The notes beneath the pieces were generated by a model. The model had not been told where the DNA came from. It made no database searches and saw only the letters and a program-made list of their open reading frames with translations. The position numbers and the translations under genes are program-made. This document shows positions 8,186-16,999 of a stretch of 64,000 nucleotides of DNA, piece by piece. The stretch's first letter is position 1; every line of letters starts with the position of its first letter. The stretch spans positions 248,001 to 312,000 of the forward strand of contig CAWAYQ010000001.1 of assembly GCA_963786225.1 (NCBI GenBank), read 5' to 3'. Source of the stretch: Flaviflagellibacter sp963786225. Lineage in GTDB: Bacteria > Pseudomonadota > Alphaproteobacteria > Rhizobiales > Methylopilaceae.

Positions 8186-8905
8186 TCACGCTTCGCGCTG
8201 CCCGGTGAGGTTCAGGAGCAACTGGAAGATGTTGACGAAGTTCAAGTAAAGCGACAGGGCGCCCATAACGGCGAGCTTCTGCTGGGACTCGGCCCCGAGA
8301 TGCTCCGAGAACTGTTCCTTGATTGTCTGGGTGTCCCACGCGGTGAGGCCCACGAACACAAAGACGCCAACCACCGACACGACGAATTGCAAGGCACTGG
8401 AACCCAGGAACAGGTTGACGACGCTGGCGATCATCACACCGATCAGGCCCATGATCAGAAACGATCCGAACTGGGTGAGGTCGCGCTTGGTGGTGTAGCC
8501 ATAGAGGCTGGTGGCGCCGAACATCGCTGCTGCGATGAAGAAGGTGCGGACGATGCTCGTGCCCGTGAAGACGAGGAAGATGGAGGCGAGCGACAGCCCC
8601 ATGACCGCTGAAAATGCCCAGAACATCATCTGAGCGCGCGCGGCTGACATTCGCTCGATCCGGAACGAGAAGAAGAGCACGAAGGCCAGCGGCGCGAGCA
8701 TCACCACCCATTTGAGCGGTGACGAAAAGATCGGTACGTACAGCGCGGGGGTTGTCCCGACGATGTAGGCCACAAGACCGGTCGCGACCAGCCCAAGGCT
8801 CATGTAGTTGTAGACCCGCAGCATGTGCTGCCGCAGGGCTGAATCGAATACGGCTGCGTCGACCCGCTGGTTGGCCGCACGCGAGACGAAATCTGTGTTG
8901 GACAT
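8186..8905 (-). CDS. Bax inhibitor-1 (YbhL/YccA type) membrane protein
   Basis: 239 residues with seven predicted membrane helices. The family features are LRVYNYMSLGLVATGLVAY at the first helix, the central run of helices from residue 67 to 185, and the conserved end FVGLTAWDTQTIKEQF with Asp, followed by ALSLYLNFVNIFQLLL. In bacteria these proteins act as pH-sensitive calcium-leak channels or regulators of membrane proteases. ATG start; DUF2076 gene follows on the same strand. Confidence 0.92.
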   Translation of the reverse strand: MSNTDFVSRAANQRVDAAVFDSALRQHMLRVYNYMSLGLVATGLVAYIVGTTPALYVPIFSSPLKWVVMLAPLAFVLFFSFRIERMSAARAQMMFWAFSAVMGLSLASIFLVFTGTSIVRTFFIAAAMFGATSLYGYTTKRDLTQFGSFLIMGLIGVMIASVVNLFLGSSALQFVVSVVGVFVFVGLTAWDTQTIKEQFSEHLGAESQQKLAVMGALSLYLNFVNIFQLLLNLTGQREA

Positions 8906-9115
8906 GTTCTGCTCGCTCTCTCTGCTCGTCGGTTAGTGAAGGGACTTCGTCAGCCCGATGGCGGCGCGGGCGCCGCCATCAATACTGCCGCAGGACCCGA
9001 AAGGGAGAACCCCGGTCCGCCCCAACCCTTCGCAAAGTTTTGGTGTTTGCGAGGCATTGCGCAAAATCCGGCTTTCTCGAATCCAGTTTCGGACACCTAG
9101 CGAAGCCTTTTGCAT

Positions 9116-9778
9116 TCAGAGGCTTCGCAGATAGGGTAGAACCTCGACAAACCCGCGATAAGTCATGTCTATCGAGACATAAACGATCACCGCCAGGCCG
9201 ACATACGCGATCCAGCGGTGGCGCTGCAGCAGCCGGGCAATGAACGTCGCCGCAAATCCCATCATAGCGATGGCCAATGCGAGGCCGACGATCAGAATCA
9301 AGGGATGCTCGCGAGCGGCGCCTGCGACAGCAAGAACGTTGTCAAGTGACATCGAAACGTCGGCGATTACGACCTGCATGACTGCTTGGGCGAACGTCTT
9401 GCGTGGCGGGATGCCGGCGATCGTGCCGTCCGCGTTGACGACGAAGTCCCCGTGGCCAGTCGAGGCCACGCCTTGGGTGCTGCGGAGTTCGACCCACATT
9501 TTCCAAGAGACGTAGAAAAGCAGCAGCCCGCCAACCAGCATAAGCCCGACGATCTGAAGCAATTGCGTTGTCGCGAGCGCGAATCCGATGCGCATCACCG
9601 TAGCGGCGGCTATGCCGATGACGATGACCTTCTTGCGGTCTTCGGCAGGTAGGCCAGCAGCAGCCAGGCCGATGATGATGGCGTTATCGCCGGCGAGCAC
9701 CAGGTCGATCATGATGACCTGGAGCAGCGCGCCCAATGATTCAGTGGTGAATAGTTCGGCAGTGAATAGTTCGGTCAT
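9116..9778 (-). CDS. TerC family integral membrane protein (YjbE type)
   Basis: 220 residues, about seven helices. The two family motifs with membrane-embedded acidic residues are present: IDLVLAGDNAIIIGLA near the N-terminus and DVSMSLDNVLAVAG in the middle. TerC proteins are linked to manganese export or metalation of secreted proteins. The start MTELF has AGGGG five bases upstream. Alternative upstream start MHRGP is possible. The first codons carry a short tandem repeat (ELFTAELFTTE). A small GATCTC/GAGATC hairpin lies in the leader, but I could not recognise a manganese riboswitch core. Confidence 0.9.
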   Translation of the reverse strand: MTELFTAELFTTESLGALLQVIMIDLVLAGDNAIIIGLAAAGLPAEDRKKVIVIGIAAATVMRIGFALATTQLLQIVGLMLVGGLLLFYVSWKMWVELRSTQGVASTGHGDFVVNADGTIAGIPPRKTFAQAVMQVVIADVSMSLDNVLAVAGAAREHPLILIVGLALAIAMMGFAATFIARLLQRHRWIAYVGLAVIVYVSIDMTYRGFVEVLPYLRSL

Positions 9779-9932
9779 AGGGCCCCTATGCAAAGTGTCG
9801 AGGGCCCTGATGATCCTCCTGGAGTGATCTCAACGGAGATCGGCCAGGTGCGCGGGCCCCCAGTTACGGGATAGCAGTCCGACATCGCCGCTCTTGCGAG
9901 CGGCCAGAGGGGCCCGGTCTACGTGGTGGTTT

Positions 9933-10250
9933 TCAGAGAGAGGCGATTTTGGCGATCTGTGACGAGTCCGACAGAATTGCGGCGCAGAAGCCAAGCGCAA
10001 GCAAGCTTCCCGCAACGTCCCAGACTGACAGCTGCTGGTTTTGCCGCAGGCCACGGCACCAAGCGTAAAAGCCCAGCCCGCCGCCTGCAGCCAGCATGAT
10101 CGTGGCAAAGACCGGCAAGGCAAGCCCCTGCGGCGAGAGCACCGCGGTTGCAGCAGCGGACCCAACGAGGAACAGTGTCACTACATCAAGCGCTGCGGGG
10201 TTAAGCTGACCGGGATGACGCGAAATGCTGGAATTCAGCCGACCTTTCAA
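9933..10250 (-). CDS. small membrane protein, unknown
   Basis: 105 residues from a TTG preceded by GGGAGA. Three hydrophobic segments are visible: residues 20-40 (ALDVVTLFLVGSAAATAVL), 45-65 (LPVFATIMLAAGGGLGFYAW) and 75-97 (SVWDVAGSLLALGFCAAIL). No family recognised. It stands alone between TerC and the FixJ-like gene on the same strand. Confidence 0.55.
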   Translation of the reverse strand: MKGRLNSSISRHPGQLNPAALDVVTLFLVGSAAATAVLSPQGLALPVFATIMLAAGGGLGFYAWCRGLRQNQQLSVWDVAGSLLALGFCAAILSDSSQIAKIASL

Positions 10251-10369
10251 GAATCATCTCCCACTGAAACTGAATGCCGACGCCAGCTAATCCGCCGAGC
10301 GTCTCTTCAGTGGGACAAGATTAAGAGAATGCCCCGTGGGCGTGTATTCGTATCGATGGGGTGGTAGAA

Positions 10370-10987
10370 CTACGGGCTCGTTCGGCGCAGCTGTATCGCC
10401 TGACGCACAAGGACAGCCACGCTCTCGGCCGACATTTTCTGCATGATCTCGGCACGGTAGCTCTCAACCGTGCGTGTGCTGAGACCCAGTTTCTCACCAA
10501 TCGCGTGGGAGGTAAATCCGGCGACGACCAAGTCGAAGACTTCCCGTTGGCGTGGCGTAAGAAGTGCGAATTTTTCTTCGGTTTCCTGAGCTCGCCGAGC
10601 GTCACGCCTCTCCTCGATTCCCGTGACCAGCGCTCGGTTTATGGCGGCGACGAGAGCCGCGTCGTCAATGGGTTTTTCGATGAAGTCGGTCGCACCGGCC
10701 TTGATCCCGGCAACCGCCATGGGAACATCCGCATGACCTGATATCAGAATGATCGGCACATCGTTCCTTGAAGAGCGACATCGCCGCACAAGTTCAATAC
10801 CGTCCATACCCGGCATACGCACATCGGCCACTACGCAACTGGGATCTGAGGAGATTCGCTTAGCGGTGGCACTCAAATAAGCTTCCGCCAATTCGAACGT
10901 CTCGACCGCAAAGCCGAACACGTTCATCATTTCTCCGAGGGCATCGCGAACTGCTGCCTGATCGTCGATGATGTAGACCTTGATCAC
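10370..10987 (-). CDS. FixJ-family response regulator
   Basis: Two-domain transcription activator. Receiver domain (residues 1-125) has the phosphoacceptor Asp55 in VVADVRMPGMDG, the acidic pair DD near residue 9 and Lys in FIEKP. The LuxR-type helix-turn-helix (about 140-200) contains LTPRQREVFDLVVAGF and KLGLSTRTVESYRAEIM. Length and motif spacing match rhizobial FixJ (204 residues). The GTG start lies 4 bases after the stop of the kinase gene, so the pair forms an operon and almost certainly a phosphorelay. Target genes are unknown. Confidence 0.9.
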   Translation of the reverse strand: MIKVYIIDDQAAVRDALGEMMNVFGFAVETFELAEAYLSATAKRISSDPSCVVADVRMPGMDGIELVRRCRSSRNDVPIILISGHADVPMAVAGIKAGATDFIEKPIDDAALVAAINRALVTGIEERRDARRAQETEEKFALLTPRQREVFDLVVAGFTSHAIGEKLGLSTRTVESYRAEIMQKMSAESVAVLVRQAIQLRRTSP

Positions 10988-10991
10988 GTAT

Positions 10992-12701
10992 CTAAACCTC
11001 CGTCCGCTTGAGAGGCACCCAGAATCGAAATTCGGTAGCGCCGGCCTGACCGTTCTGAAGCCAGATCTGGCCGCCATGCGCCTCGACTATCGTCAGGCAT
11101 ATCGCCAAACCGAGACCAAGCCCGTCGTCCTTGGTAGATCGGAGGGGCTCGAAAATATTTCTCCGACGTTTGGGTGGAACGCCAGGTCCGTTGTCCCGAA
11201 CGAAGAATTCCATGCGTTCCGGGTCGCTTCTGCGATCCGCCCCGATCCATATGAATCCTTGTCTGGATGGGTCTGAACCTATCGCCTGGACCGAGTTGTG
11301 GATCAGATTCAGAAACACTTGCAGGATTTGCACGCGGTCGACGTCGATCTCCTGATCCTCAAGCACAAGCTCCGCTTCAACCGAGACGCCGGTCCGGATT
11401 TGCGACTGCGACAGGCTTGGTACTTGAGTCAGAAGATCATTTGTAAGGACTGTGGAAAGGTTCAGCTGACGGCGCTTTAGAAATTCACGCATCCGGCGCA
11501 GCACGGCGGCAGCGTGGTCGATCTGGGTAATCGCAGTTCCGAGATTGTTGGCAGCCCGCGCAAGGTCAGGCTTGTCGCCTCCGATGAGCACTTGCGATGA
11601 CCTTATAAGAGCCCTGGTTGCCGTCATCGGTTGGTTGATTTCATGTGCCAGCCCGGATGCCATGCTTTCGACGATCGCGAACCGTTCGGCCTGCGCACTA
11701 GCTTCTTTCGCGCTCTGAAGCTTTGCTTCGGCGATTTTCGCAATGTTGTCGGAACGTATGCGAGCATTCACTTCAGCTCCTACGAACAGGCCGGCGGTCG
11801 TGAGGGCGAGCATTGCGGTCTGAAAGTCGAAGAAGATGCCGGCGTTGGCTCCGATTGCATGAAGGATAGCGCCAAGCCCGAATTGAACGACCGCTATTGC
11901 AACGCAGGCGCCATCGAATCCATATCTCACTGCAGCAATTACGATCGGCACGAAGAGAACGGAGAAATCGTCCAGCCCTGTCCTCGTCAACAGTACCAAC
12001 GCAACACCGATCATCGCCACATGGAGTGGAATTTCCGCATATTTCAAAACATTCCGGGCCTGCAGAAGTTTTTCGAAATCGACTCTCAGCAGGCGTAGCG
12101 CAAGAGGCGTCATCACCATTATGCCGACGAGATCGCCGATGAACATCTGTAGCAGGATGCTTTTTTGCGAATGCTCTCCGGAAATGAACATGACGGACAA
12201 AAGAGCAGCGACGAAAAGCGAGGCAAATGCGCCTACCAATGCGAGAGTCGCGACATCGCGGATCCGGTCAAATTCGAGATTCTCGCTGACGAAGGAGCGA
12301 ATTATTCCCGCCGCCATGGTGTAGATTAACGACGCGACAGCAGCGATCGTCACCACGGAGTACCAGTACGAGCGCGTATCCAGTAATATGAGCTCGGATG
12401 TCACAATCGCTACGAACAGAACCCACCCATAGGAAAGCCCGCGCGCCAGCATGAATGCAAACAGCACGCCTAGTCCTGGATTCCACGGGGAAACGGGAAG
12501 GCCGCGAAGCTCTTGAAGGAAGCTGAACCATTCCAGAAGAAGATATAAAAGAACAAGCAGCCCAATGAGTAGAAACCGCACGCGGCCGGCGCGCGACCGG
12601 CCCAAGACGTCCGTGACGCTAGATTGTGGCTTGTTGTCCAATCGCCCGCCTTTCGTGTGTCGTAATCGTACAACCGAATAGCATAACTTATTCGGATCCA
12701 C
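10992..12701 (-). CDS. MASE1-type sensor histidine kinase
   Basis: Inner-membrane sensor kinase. Residues 40-310 form eight or so helices of the MASE1 type (NPGLGVLFAFMLARGLSYGW is characteristic). A short coiled coil leads to the HisKA domain with phosphoacceptor His353 in GLAHEINQP. The HATPase domain has the N box LNLIHNSVQAIG, DNGPGVPP and DGLGLGLAI. The kinase core resembles FixL/DctB. Partner is the adjoining FixJ-like regulator. GTG at 12701 is the longest start. TTG at 12641 with GGCGGG upstream is a serious alternative, because an inverted repeat at 12674-12695 overlaps the first codons of the long form. Confidence 0.9.
   Translation of the reverse strand: MDPNKLCYSVVRLRHTKGGRLDNKPQSSVTDVLGRSRAGRVRFLLIGLLVLLYLLLEWFSFLQELRGLPVSPWNPGLGVLFAFMLARGLSYGWVLFVAIVTSELILLDTRSYWYSVVTIAAVASLIYTMAAGIIRSFVSENLEFDRIRDVATLALVGAFASLFVAALLSVMFISGEHSQKSILLQMFIGDLVGIMVMTPLALRLLRVDFEKLLQARNVLKYAEIPLHVAMIGVALVLLTRTGLDDFSVLFVPIVIAAVRYGFDGACVAIAVVQFGLGAILHAIGANAGIFFDFQTAMLALTTAGLFVGAEVNARIRSDNIAKIAEAKLQSAKEASAQAERFAIVESMASGLAHEINQPMTATRALIRSSQVLIGGDKPDLARAANNLGTAITQIDHAAAVLRRMREFLKRRQLNLSTVLTNDLLTQVPSLSQSQIRTGVSVEAELVLEDQEIDVDRVQILQVFLNLIHNSVQAIGSDPSRQGFIWIGADRRSDPERMEFFVRDNGPGVPPKRRRNIFEPLRSTKDDGLGLGLAICLTIVEAHGGQIWLQNGQAGATEFRFWVPLKRTEV
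12674..12695. promoter_or_regulatory. inverted repeat at the kinase promoter/start
   Basis: CCGAATA-N8-TATTCGG, perfect 7-bp arms. It lies just downstream of the GTG start and 33 bases upstream of the alternative TTG start, so it may be an operator if the TTG is used. The cognate regulator is unknown. Confidence 0.45.
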
Positions 12702-13019
12702 CCGAGCTTGAATGTATCGTCACGGTTCCGAGGGCACATCGTGTGGATTGCGCCTCATGCAAGCTGCCGAAGATCGTCGAGCCTTAGTCGTACCGTCTGG
12801 ATGGCGCGACCGCGCAGCGCGCCGTAGACGGGATCGAATCGCCGGCGACGACTTCGGCACATCGCCCAAGCACTCGGATTCAAGAGCATCGTGGCGCGAG
12901 GCTTCGATGTCGCGGAGGCGCAGATTCAAGCCGCTCGGCTCAGCGCCCGCGATGTCGCCGGACGCCCGGGCCCTGCGGACTTCGCTGAGAATCCGGCTTC
13001 CGCGGCCGAACCGCCCGGA
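12702..13019. other. intergenic stretch, no gene supported
   Basis: Between the kinase promoter and the terminator of the next gene both strands have open frames (12712-13080 plus, 12720-12929 minus). They are Arg-rich, without ribosome binding sites or recognisable domains. I see no gene here. Confidence 0.5.
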
Positions 13020-13055
13020 AAAAGAAAAACCCCGCCCGGTGCCCCGGACGGGGTT
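13020..13055 (-). terminator. intrinsic terminator
   Basis: Minus-strand hairpin AACCCCGTCCGG/CCGGGCGGGGTT followed by TTTCTTTTT. It ends the transcript of the small secreted protein at 13145. Confidence 0.75.
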
Positions 13056-13144
13056 GTTGCCTCGGTTTTTCCGAGATTGAAGCGGCGGACGATACTCCGC
13101 CCGATATCGAGATTAGGAAGGCGCGGTCTGCCGACCGGCAGGCC

Positions 13145-13423
13145 TCAGCGGCATGTCTTTACGCTGCGGACGATCCGGTTGCCATTCTTGCGGGTCACGA
13201 CCTTCTTGAACGTGCAATTGCGGCGGCGATCGACATGAACCACCTTACCGTAGTGACGGCGGGGTGCGACATAGCCCCGGCCGTGGTGGCCGCCGTTACC
13301 GACATTGACGCTGACGCTCGCGGCGGATGCAGGCGCGGTCGGAGCGACAAGGGCGGCGGCGCCCAGCATGAGAGCAACAGCGGCAGAGGCGATGATCCTG
13401 ATCATAGTGGTGATGTTCTCCAT
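13145..13423 (-). CDS. small secreted basic protein
   Basis: 92 residues; Sec signal peptide (MIRIIASAAVALMLGAAALV, cleavage near ASA). The mature part is short, with HHGRGYVAPRRHYG and a C-terminal block containing two cysteines (NCTFKKVVTRKNGNRIVRS, then KTC). The same Cys-basic-NG-R-VR-Cys layout recurs in the protein at 60736, so the two are distant paralogues. The ATG at 13423 has GGAG four bases upstream; an internal ATG at 13405 is possible. Function unknown; probably periplasmic. Confidence 0.7.
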   Translation of the reverse strand: MENITTMIRIIASAAVALMLGAAALVAPTAPASAASVSVNVGNGGHHGRGYVAPRRHYGKVVHVDRRRNCTFKKVVTRKNGNRIVRSVKTCR

Positions 13424-13507
13424 GAGGCTCCGGTCTTTGCCGGCGCGGAGGAACGGCCCGTGTCCCGCTTGGGTTCCTCGTCCATTCGTCTATGCTCGCG
13501 CGCCGAA

Positions 13508-13544
13508 ACAAAAAGACCCGCCGCGGCGAACCGGGCGGGCCTTG
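13508..13544 (-). terminator. terminator of the lost outer-membrane protein gene
   Basis: Minus-strand GGCCCGCC pairs with GGCGGGTC (one G-T pair) and TTTTTG follows. It sits directly downstream of the barrel-protein remnant at 13570. Confidence 0.6.
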
Positions 13545-13569
13545 GTGCGACGTCGAGGAAACGAGACGC

Positions 13570-13609
13570 TCAGAAGTGGTAGTTGATACCAGCCTTGATA
13601 AAGCCACAC
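13570..13609 (-). pseudogene. C-terminal remnant of an outer-membrane barrel protein
   Basis: The minus strand reads CGFIKAGINYHF then stop, the closing beta strand ending in Phe that is typical of rhizobial Omp25-like porins. Nothing upstream continues it: the frame is lost toward 13640. The orphan terminator downstream supports a deleted gene. Confidence 0.5.
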
Positions 13610-13712
13610 GGTGCGTTAATCGCCAGGAATTGCTCAAGTTTTCGCAGGCAACGCCGCATCTCAAACATCTTCAGGTTGCAGTATTACCGATATTCCGCGC
13701 TTCCTTCGCGAC

Positions 13713-13979
13713 TCACGATTTCTTGTCCAGCAGCCGTTTGATGTCCGACCTGATCTCGATGACGGCTTCGCGAAGCCACGTGTTCTGCTCCTCGATCCGC
13801 GCCACGCGCTCGGCCGTCACCTGCGTCTTTTCCAGCGCGTCGACCCGCGACGAGGTCGTCGCCGCCCACCACACCACGCCGCCTGTCTGTACGAGCATTC
13901 CCAGGATCAGCGCGACCGGCACGGAGCGGTCCACTTTCCATTTCTGTTCGGGCCATCTCTGTTCAGGACGTGGATTCAT
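13713..13979 (-). CDS. phage-type membrane coiled-coil protein of the lysis cassette
   Basis: 88 residues: a charged head, one membrane helix (SVPVALILGMLVQTGGVVWW) and a coiled coil (DALEKTQVTAERVARIEEQ) ending in a basic tail. Proteins of this build lie beside holins in many alphaproteobacterial phages. Its ATG overlaps the stop of the spanin-like lipoprotein gene (ATGA), so the four lysis-type genes form a tightly coupled unit. Exact role unknown. Confidence 0.65.
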   Translation of the reverse strand: MNPRPEQRWPEQKWKVDRSVPVALILGMLVQTGGVVWWAATTSSRVDALEKTQVTAERVARIEEQNTWLREAVIEIRSDIKRLLDKKS

Positions 13980-14209
13980 CTCTTTGCCTCCGGTTTGCGG
14001 CAGAGCGCGTCCCATGCCGCATTGTGTTCCTTGACGCCCCGCACCGTCTGGCCGGTGTCGGCGACCGACCAGCCGATGGGCTCGAACACGCGGCATGTGA
14101 CGCCGGGATCAATCGCGACGGTAGCCGTCGTCCGCGCGCAGCCCGCCGGGAGCTGCATCGCGAGCGCGAGCGGCGCGGCGAGCTTCAAGGCCCGTATCAA
14201 CGGCTTCAT
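13976..14209 (-). CDS. outer spanin-like lipoprotein (Rz1-like)
   Basis: 77 residues. The N-terminal signal ends LPAGC, a plausible though imperfect lipobox, so the mature protein would be a small outer-membrane lipoprotein. Its 5' third overlaps the end of the previous gene (14109-14348) in a different frame, the classical nested Rz/Rz1 layout. Expected role: joins inner and outer membranes during phage lysis. Assignment rests on position, size, lipobox and nesting. Confidence 0.6.
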   Translation of the reverse strand: MKPLIRALKLAAPLALAMQLPAGCARTTATVAIDPGVTCRVFEPIGWSVADTGQTVRGVKEHNAAWDALCRKPEAKR

Positions 14210-14348
14210 TGCCGGCTTCCTTCTGTTCGATGATCGCCGCGTTGCGCCCGGCCTGTTCGGCCTGCCGCGCTGTGAGAAAGGCAATGGTGGAATTCCACGC
14301 CTTCACCACAGCGGACAGGAACGGCAGCAGCTTCGAGAGCATGCTCAT
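14109..14348 (-). CDS. inner spanin-like protein (Rz-like)
   Basis: 79 residues: N-terminal hydrophobic segment (LLPFLSAVVKAWNSTIAFL) followed by an Ala/Arg/Glu-rich helix (ARQAEQAGRNAAIIEQKEA), as in inner spanins. The ATG overlaps the stop of the holin-like gene (ATGA), and about 100 bases are shared out of frame with the downstream lipoprotein gene. Sequence is not recognisable by itself, so the call rests on architecture. Confidence 0.55.
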   Translation of the reverse strand: MSMLSKLLPFLSAVVKAWNSTIAFLTARQAEQAGRNAAIIEQKEAGNEAVDTGLEARRAARARDAAPGGLRADDGYRRD

Positions 14349-14620
14349 TTCGTCGTGACGTTCGGCTCGCCCACCCTCGCCGCCAGCTCCGCCGTCGCGA
14401 TGACCTTCGCGACCTCGGGCAGCGAAGCGGCTTGCGAGACGAGCGCGGTCTTGCGGCGGAAATAGATCGAGGCCAGAAGGCCGACGATCGTGACCACGCC
14501 GGTCACGACAAGTTCGCTTTCGGCATCGACGATAACGCCCTTGGCGACGAGCCAGACGGCGAGATATCCCGCGAGCGTACGGGCAGCGCTGGTCAGCGCC
14601 GGAACGGTGATTCCAAACAT
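14345..14620 (-). CDS. holin-like phage protein
   Basis: 91 residues with two membrane segments (ALTSAARTLAGYLAVWLVAKG and ELVVTGVVTIVGLLASIYF) and a hydrophilic C-terminus. This matches small phage holins of the Pam3-gp28 type. It is the first gene of a four-gene cassette linked by ATGA overlaps. The rest of the phage genome is tens of kilobases away, and the endolysin is at 25.4 kb. Confidence 0.6.
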   Translation of the reverse strand: MFGITVPALTSAARTLAGYLAVWLVAKGVIVDAESELVVTGVVTIVGLLASIYFRRKTALVSQAASLPEVAKVIATAELAARVGEPNVTTK

Positions 14621-15209
14621 TGCAGTCTCCAGTTTGTCAGGGATTGCGCGGCGAGGCCCGGCCGCGCGCGGGATAGTGAATACGCCCTGTGCGGGCACCA
14701 TCTAGTCGGGATGCAACCCTCAGAAGCATTCCTTGGGATTGCCGGGAGCTTCGGCATGCCGATTAGGCTTCAGGAGATCGCCGATCTCCGCAGAATGGGG
14801 CGGTGGTTCGAAACGTCATCACCCGCAAGTCTGCTGCAGGTCGTCGTGGGAGCCCTCATCCTGAGGAGGGGCGAAAGCCCCGTCTCGAAGGATCGGTAGC
14901 GACCTCAGAACCTGTGGGCCATGGTTCGAGACGCGATGCTTCGCATCGCTCCTCACCATGAGGTTGAAGAGGCGTCGTGAGCTTGTTCGGGAAACAAGGT
15001 GTATGTCCCGGGGCCGCGAAGCGGAGCCCGGGACCCATACGCCGTGAGCTCTCGGCTCTATCATCAGCCTCACGGAGTATGGATCCCGGACAGGCGCTCC
15101 GCGCCTTCCGGGACATAGGCCACACCTACCGCCTCATTCCGAGACACCCGCCATATGCGGCCGGCTGGCTGACGGTCCGTATAATATACCGCGTCGTGTC
15201 CGGCCGCGC
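14621..15209. repeat. intergenic region with two palindromic repeat units
   Basis: No gene supported. About 14850-14970 carries the CCTCATCCTGAGGAG ... TCTCGAAGGAT ... GGTTCGAGACGC ... CTCACCATGAGG element common between genes of Hyphomicrobiales. About 15000-15125 carries two inverted units, each a GTATGTCCCGG...CCGGGACCCATAC-type hairpin. The open frames across it are Arg/Ser-rich products of the repeats. Confidence 0.65.
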
Positions 15210-16898
15210 TCAGGCGGCGCGGACGCGTTCGATGAAGCCGGTGACCTGAGTGCGGAGGGCTCTCGACTGCTGCGCGAGGTTTGAGGCCGCGCCGACGATC
15301 TGCTCCGAGACCTCTCCCGTCTGCTCCGCAGCCTGGGTCACGCCGGCGATGTTCGCCGACACTTCCTGCGTGCCGGCCGCGGCCTGGTCGACATTGCGTG
15401 CAATTTCCTGGGTCGACGCACCCTGCTCTTCCACGGCGATGGCAATCGCCGCCGAGATTTCGTCGATATTGCTGATCGACGAACTGATGCCGGTGATCGC
15501 CTTCACCACTTCCGCGGTGGCCGTCTGGACGGCCTGGATCTGCGACGCGATTTCTTCCGTCGCCTTGGATGTCTGGGCGGCGAGCTGTTTCACTTCCTGG
15601 GCGACGACCGCAAAGCCCCTGCCCGCCTCTCCGGCGCGCGCGGCTTCGATCGTGGCGTTGAGCGCGAGGAGATTGGTCTGCGCGGACACATCGCCGATCA
15701 GGCCCACCACCTCGCCGATGCGCTGCGCGCTCGTGGCAAGGCTTTGAACCAGATTGACGGTGCCGTTGGCCTGATCGCTCGCGGCTGAGGTGGCGCTCGC
15801 GGCGGAGCTCACCTGCTGGGATATTTCGCGGATCGACTTTGCCAGCTCTTCCGCCGCGGACGAAACCGTCCGGACGTTTGTCGTGGTCTGCTCGGCCGCG
15901 GCGGCGACCGCGGTCGACTGGCGGCTGGTTTCCTCCGCCGCCGCGCTCATGCTGCCGGCGTTCTGCTGAAGCTGTTCGGCCGAGGCCGAAACCGCCTGGA
16001 CCACGCCCATCATCTCGGCCTCGAACTGGTCCGCCAGCTGGTTCATCATCGCGCGCTTCTCGGCTTCGGCGCGGGCCTTCTGGCCCGCCTGCTCCTGCTC
16101 GTGCTGACGCACCTTGATCGCGTTCTGCTTGAACACCTCGACGGCGGCCGCCATCGAGCCGATCTCATCCTTCCGCGTCGCGCCCGGCACGTCGACATCG
16201 GTCTTGCCTTCGGCGAGATGCGCCATCGCATCCGTCATCTTCGAGATCGGCGGAACGACGGAACGGGCAATGAGAATGTTCAGCAGCGCGGCGGCGACAA
16301 CGCCCACGGCGAGCGCGCCGATCATCAGGAACTTGGCGAGCGACGCGAGCGCCGCGTCCGCTTCCGCCTTTGCGTTTACGTCGGTCTCGATGAGATCGGT
16401 CGCCTTGGCCATCGCGCTTTCGAGCTTGCTGAACGCCGCCATGAACGACGGCATGTCTCCGCGCGCCGCGGCCGGGTCCGTCAGCGCCTGGGCGACGATC
16501 TTTTCGGCAGCGCCGATATATTCGGCGAGAGGGTCTTTGAGATCGCGGAACGCCGCGGTGATTTCCTTCGGCAAATCGAGCGCTTCGTTCGCCTTCAGAC
16601 TTTCCTGGAAGTTCTGCACATGTTCGGCCAGGTCGGCGCGGACATTCGTCTTTGCCTCGGCCGTCCCCGACTCGCCGGCCTCGATCGCCCCGAGCACGTC
16701 GGCTCTCAGCGCATCGTGCATCATGTCGGCCGACATATGGTTCCGGAGTGCATGGGACGATATCTGCGACGTCTCGATCGCCGTGGACAGCGCCGACACC
16801 GTCCAGATTCCGATGCCGCCAAGAACCAGCATCAATCCTGCTGTCGCCGCTCCGTTGATGAGAAAATTCCGCCGTAAGCTTTTGGTCGGCCGTGCCAT
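15210..16898 (-). CDS. methyl-accepting chemotaxis protein
   Basis: 562 residues. Transmembrane helix 1 (NGAATAGLMLVLGGIGIW), a periplasmic helical-bundle sensor (about 45-225), helix 2 (FLMIGALAVGVVAAALLNILIA), a HAMP domain (VVPPISKMTDAMAHLAEG) and a long signalling domain with the highly conserved tip LLALNATIEAARAGEAGRGF. No C-terminal receptor pentapeptide for CheR/CheB tethering. The start MARPTKSL has GGGGG eight bases upstream; the longer frame adds a basic leader without features. Ligand unknown. No chemotaxis genes nearby. Confidence 0.92.
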   Translation of the reverse strand: MARPTKSLRRNFLINGAATAGLMLVLGGIGIWTVSALSTAIETSQISSHALRNHMSADMMHDALRADVLGAIEAGESGTAEAKTNVRADLAEHVQNFQESLKANEALDLPKEITAAFRDLKDPLAEYIGAAEKIVAQALTDPAAARGDMPSFMAAFSKLESAMAKATDLIETDVNAKAEADAALASLAKFLMIGALAVGVVAAALLNILIARSVVPPISKMTDAMAHLAEGKTDVDVPGATRKDEIGSMAAAVEVFKQNAIKVRQHEQEQAGQKARAEAEKRAMMNQLADQFEAEMMGVVQAVSASAEQLQQNAGSMSAAAEETSRQSTAVAAAAEQTTTNVRTVSSAAEELAKSIREISQQVSSAASATSAASDQANGTVNLVQSLATSAQRIGEVVGLIGDVSAQTNLLALNATIEAARAGEAGRGFAVVAQEVKQLAAQTSKATEEIASQIQAVQTATAEVVKAITGISSSISNIDEISAAIAIAVEEQGASTQEIARNVDQAAAGTQEVSANIAGVTQAAEQTGEVSEQIVGAASNLAQQSRALRTQVTGFIERVRAA

Positions 16899-16999
16899 CT
16901 GAATGCCCCCGCTAAGTCGACCGCCCCCAGGCAATCGTGAGAGCTTCACCCTCCGGTCGTCATGGTTAATTTTTCGCGAGAAGATCGGCACGGCAATTC

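Noticed and set aside
9779..9932. Manganese (yybP-ykoY) riboswitch upstream of TerC
   Set aside because: Only a GATCTC/GAGATC hairpin is visible; conserved core of the riboswitch is not recognisable.
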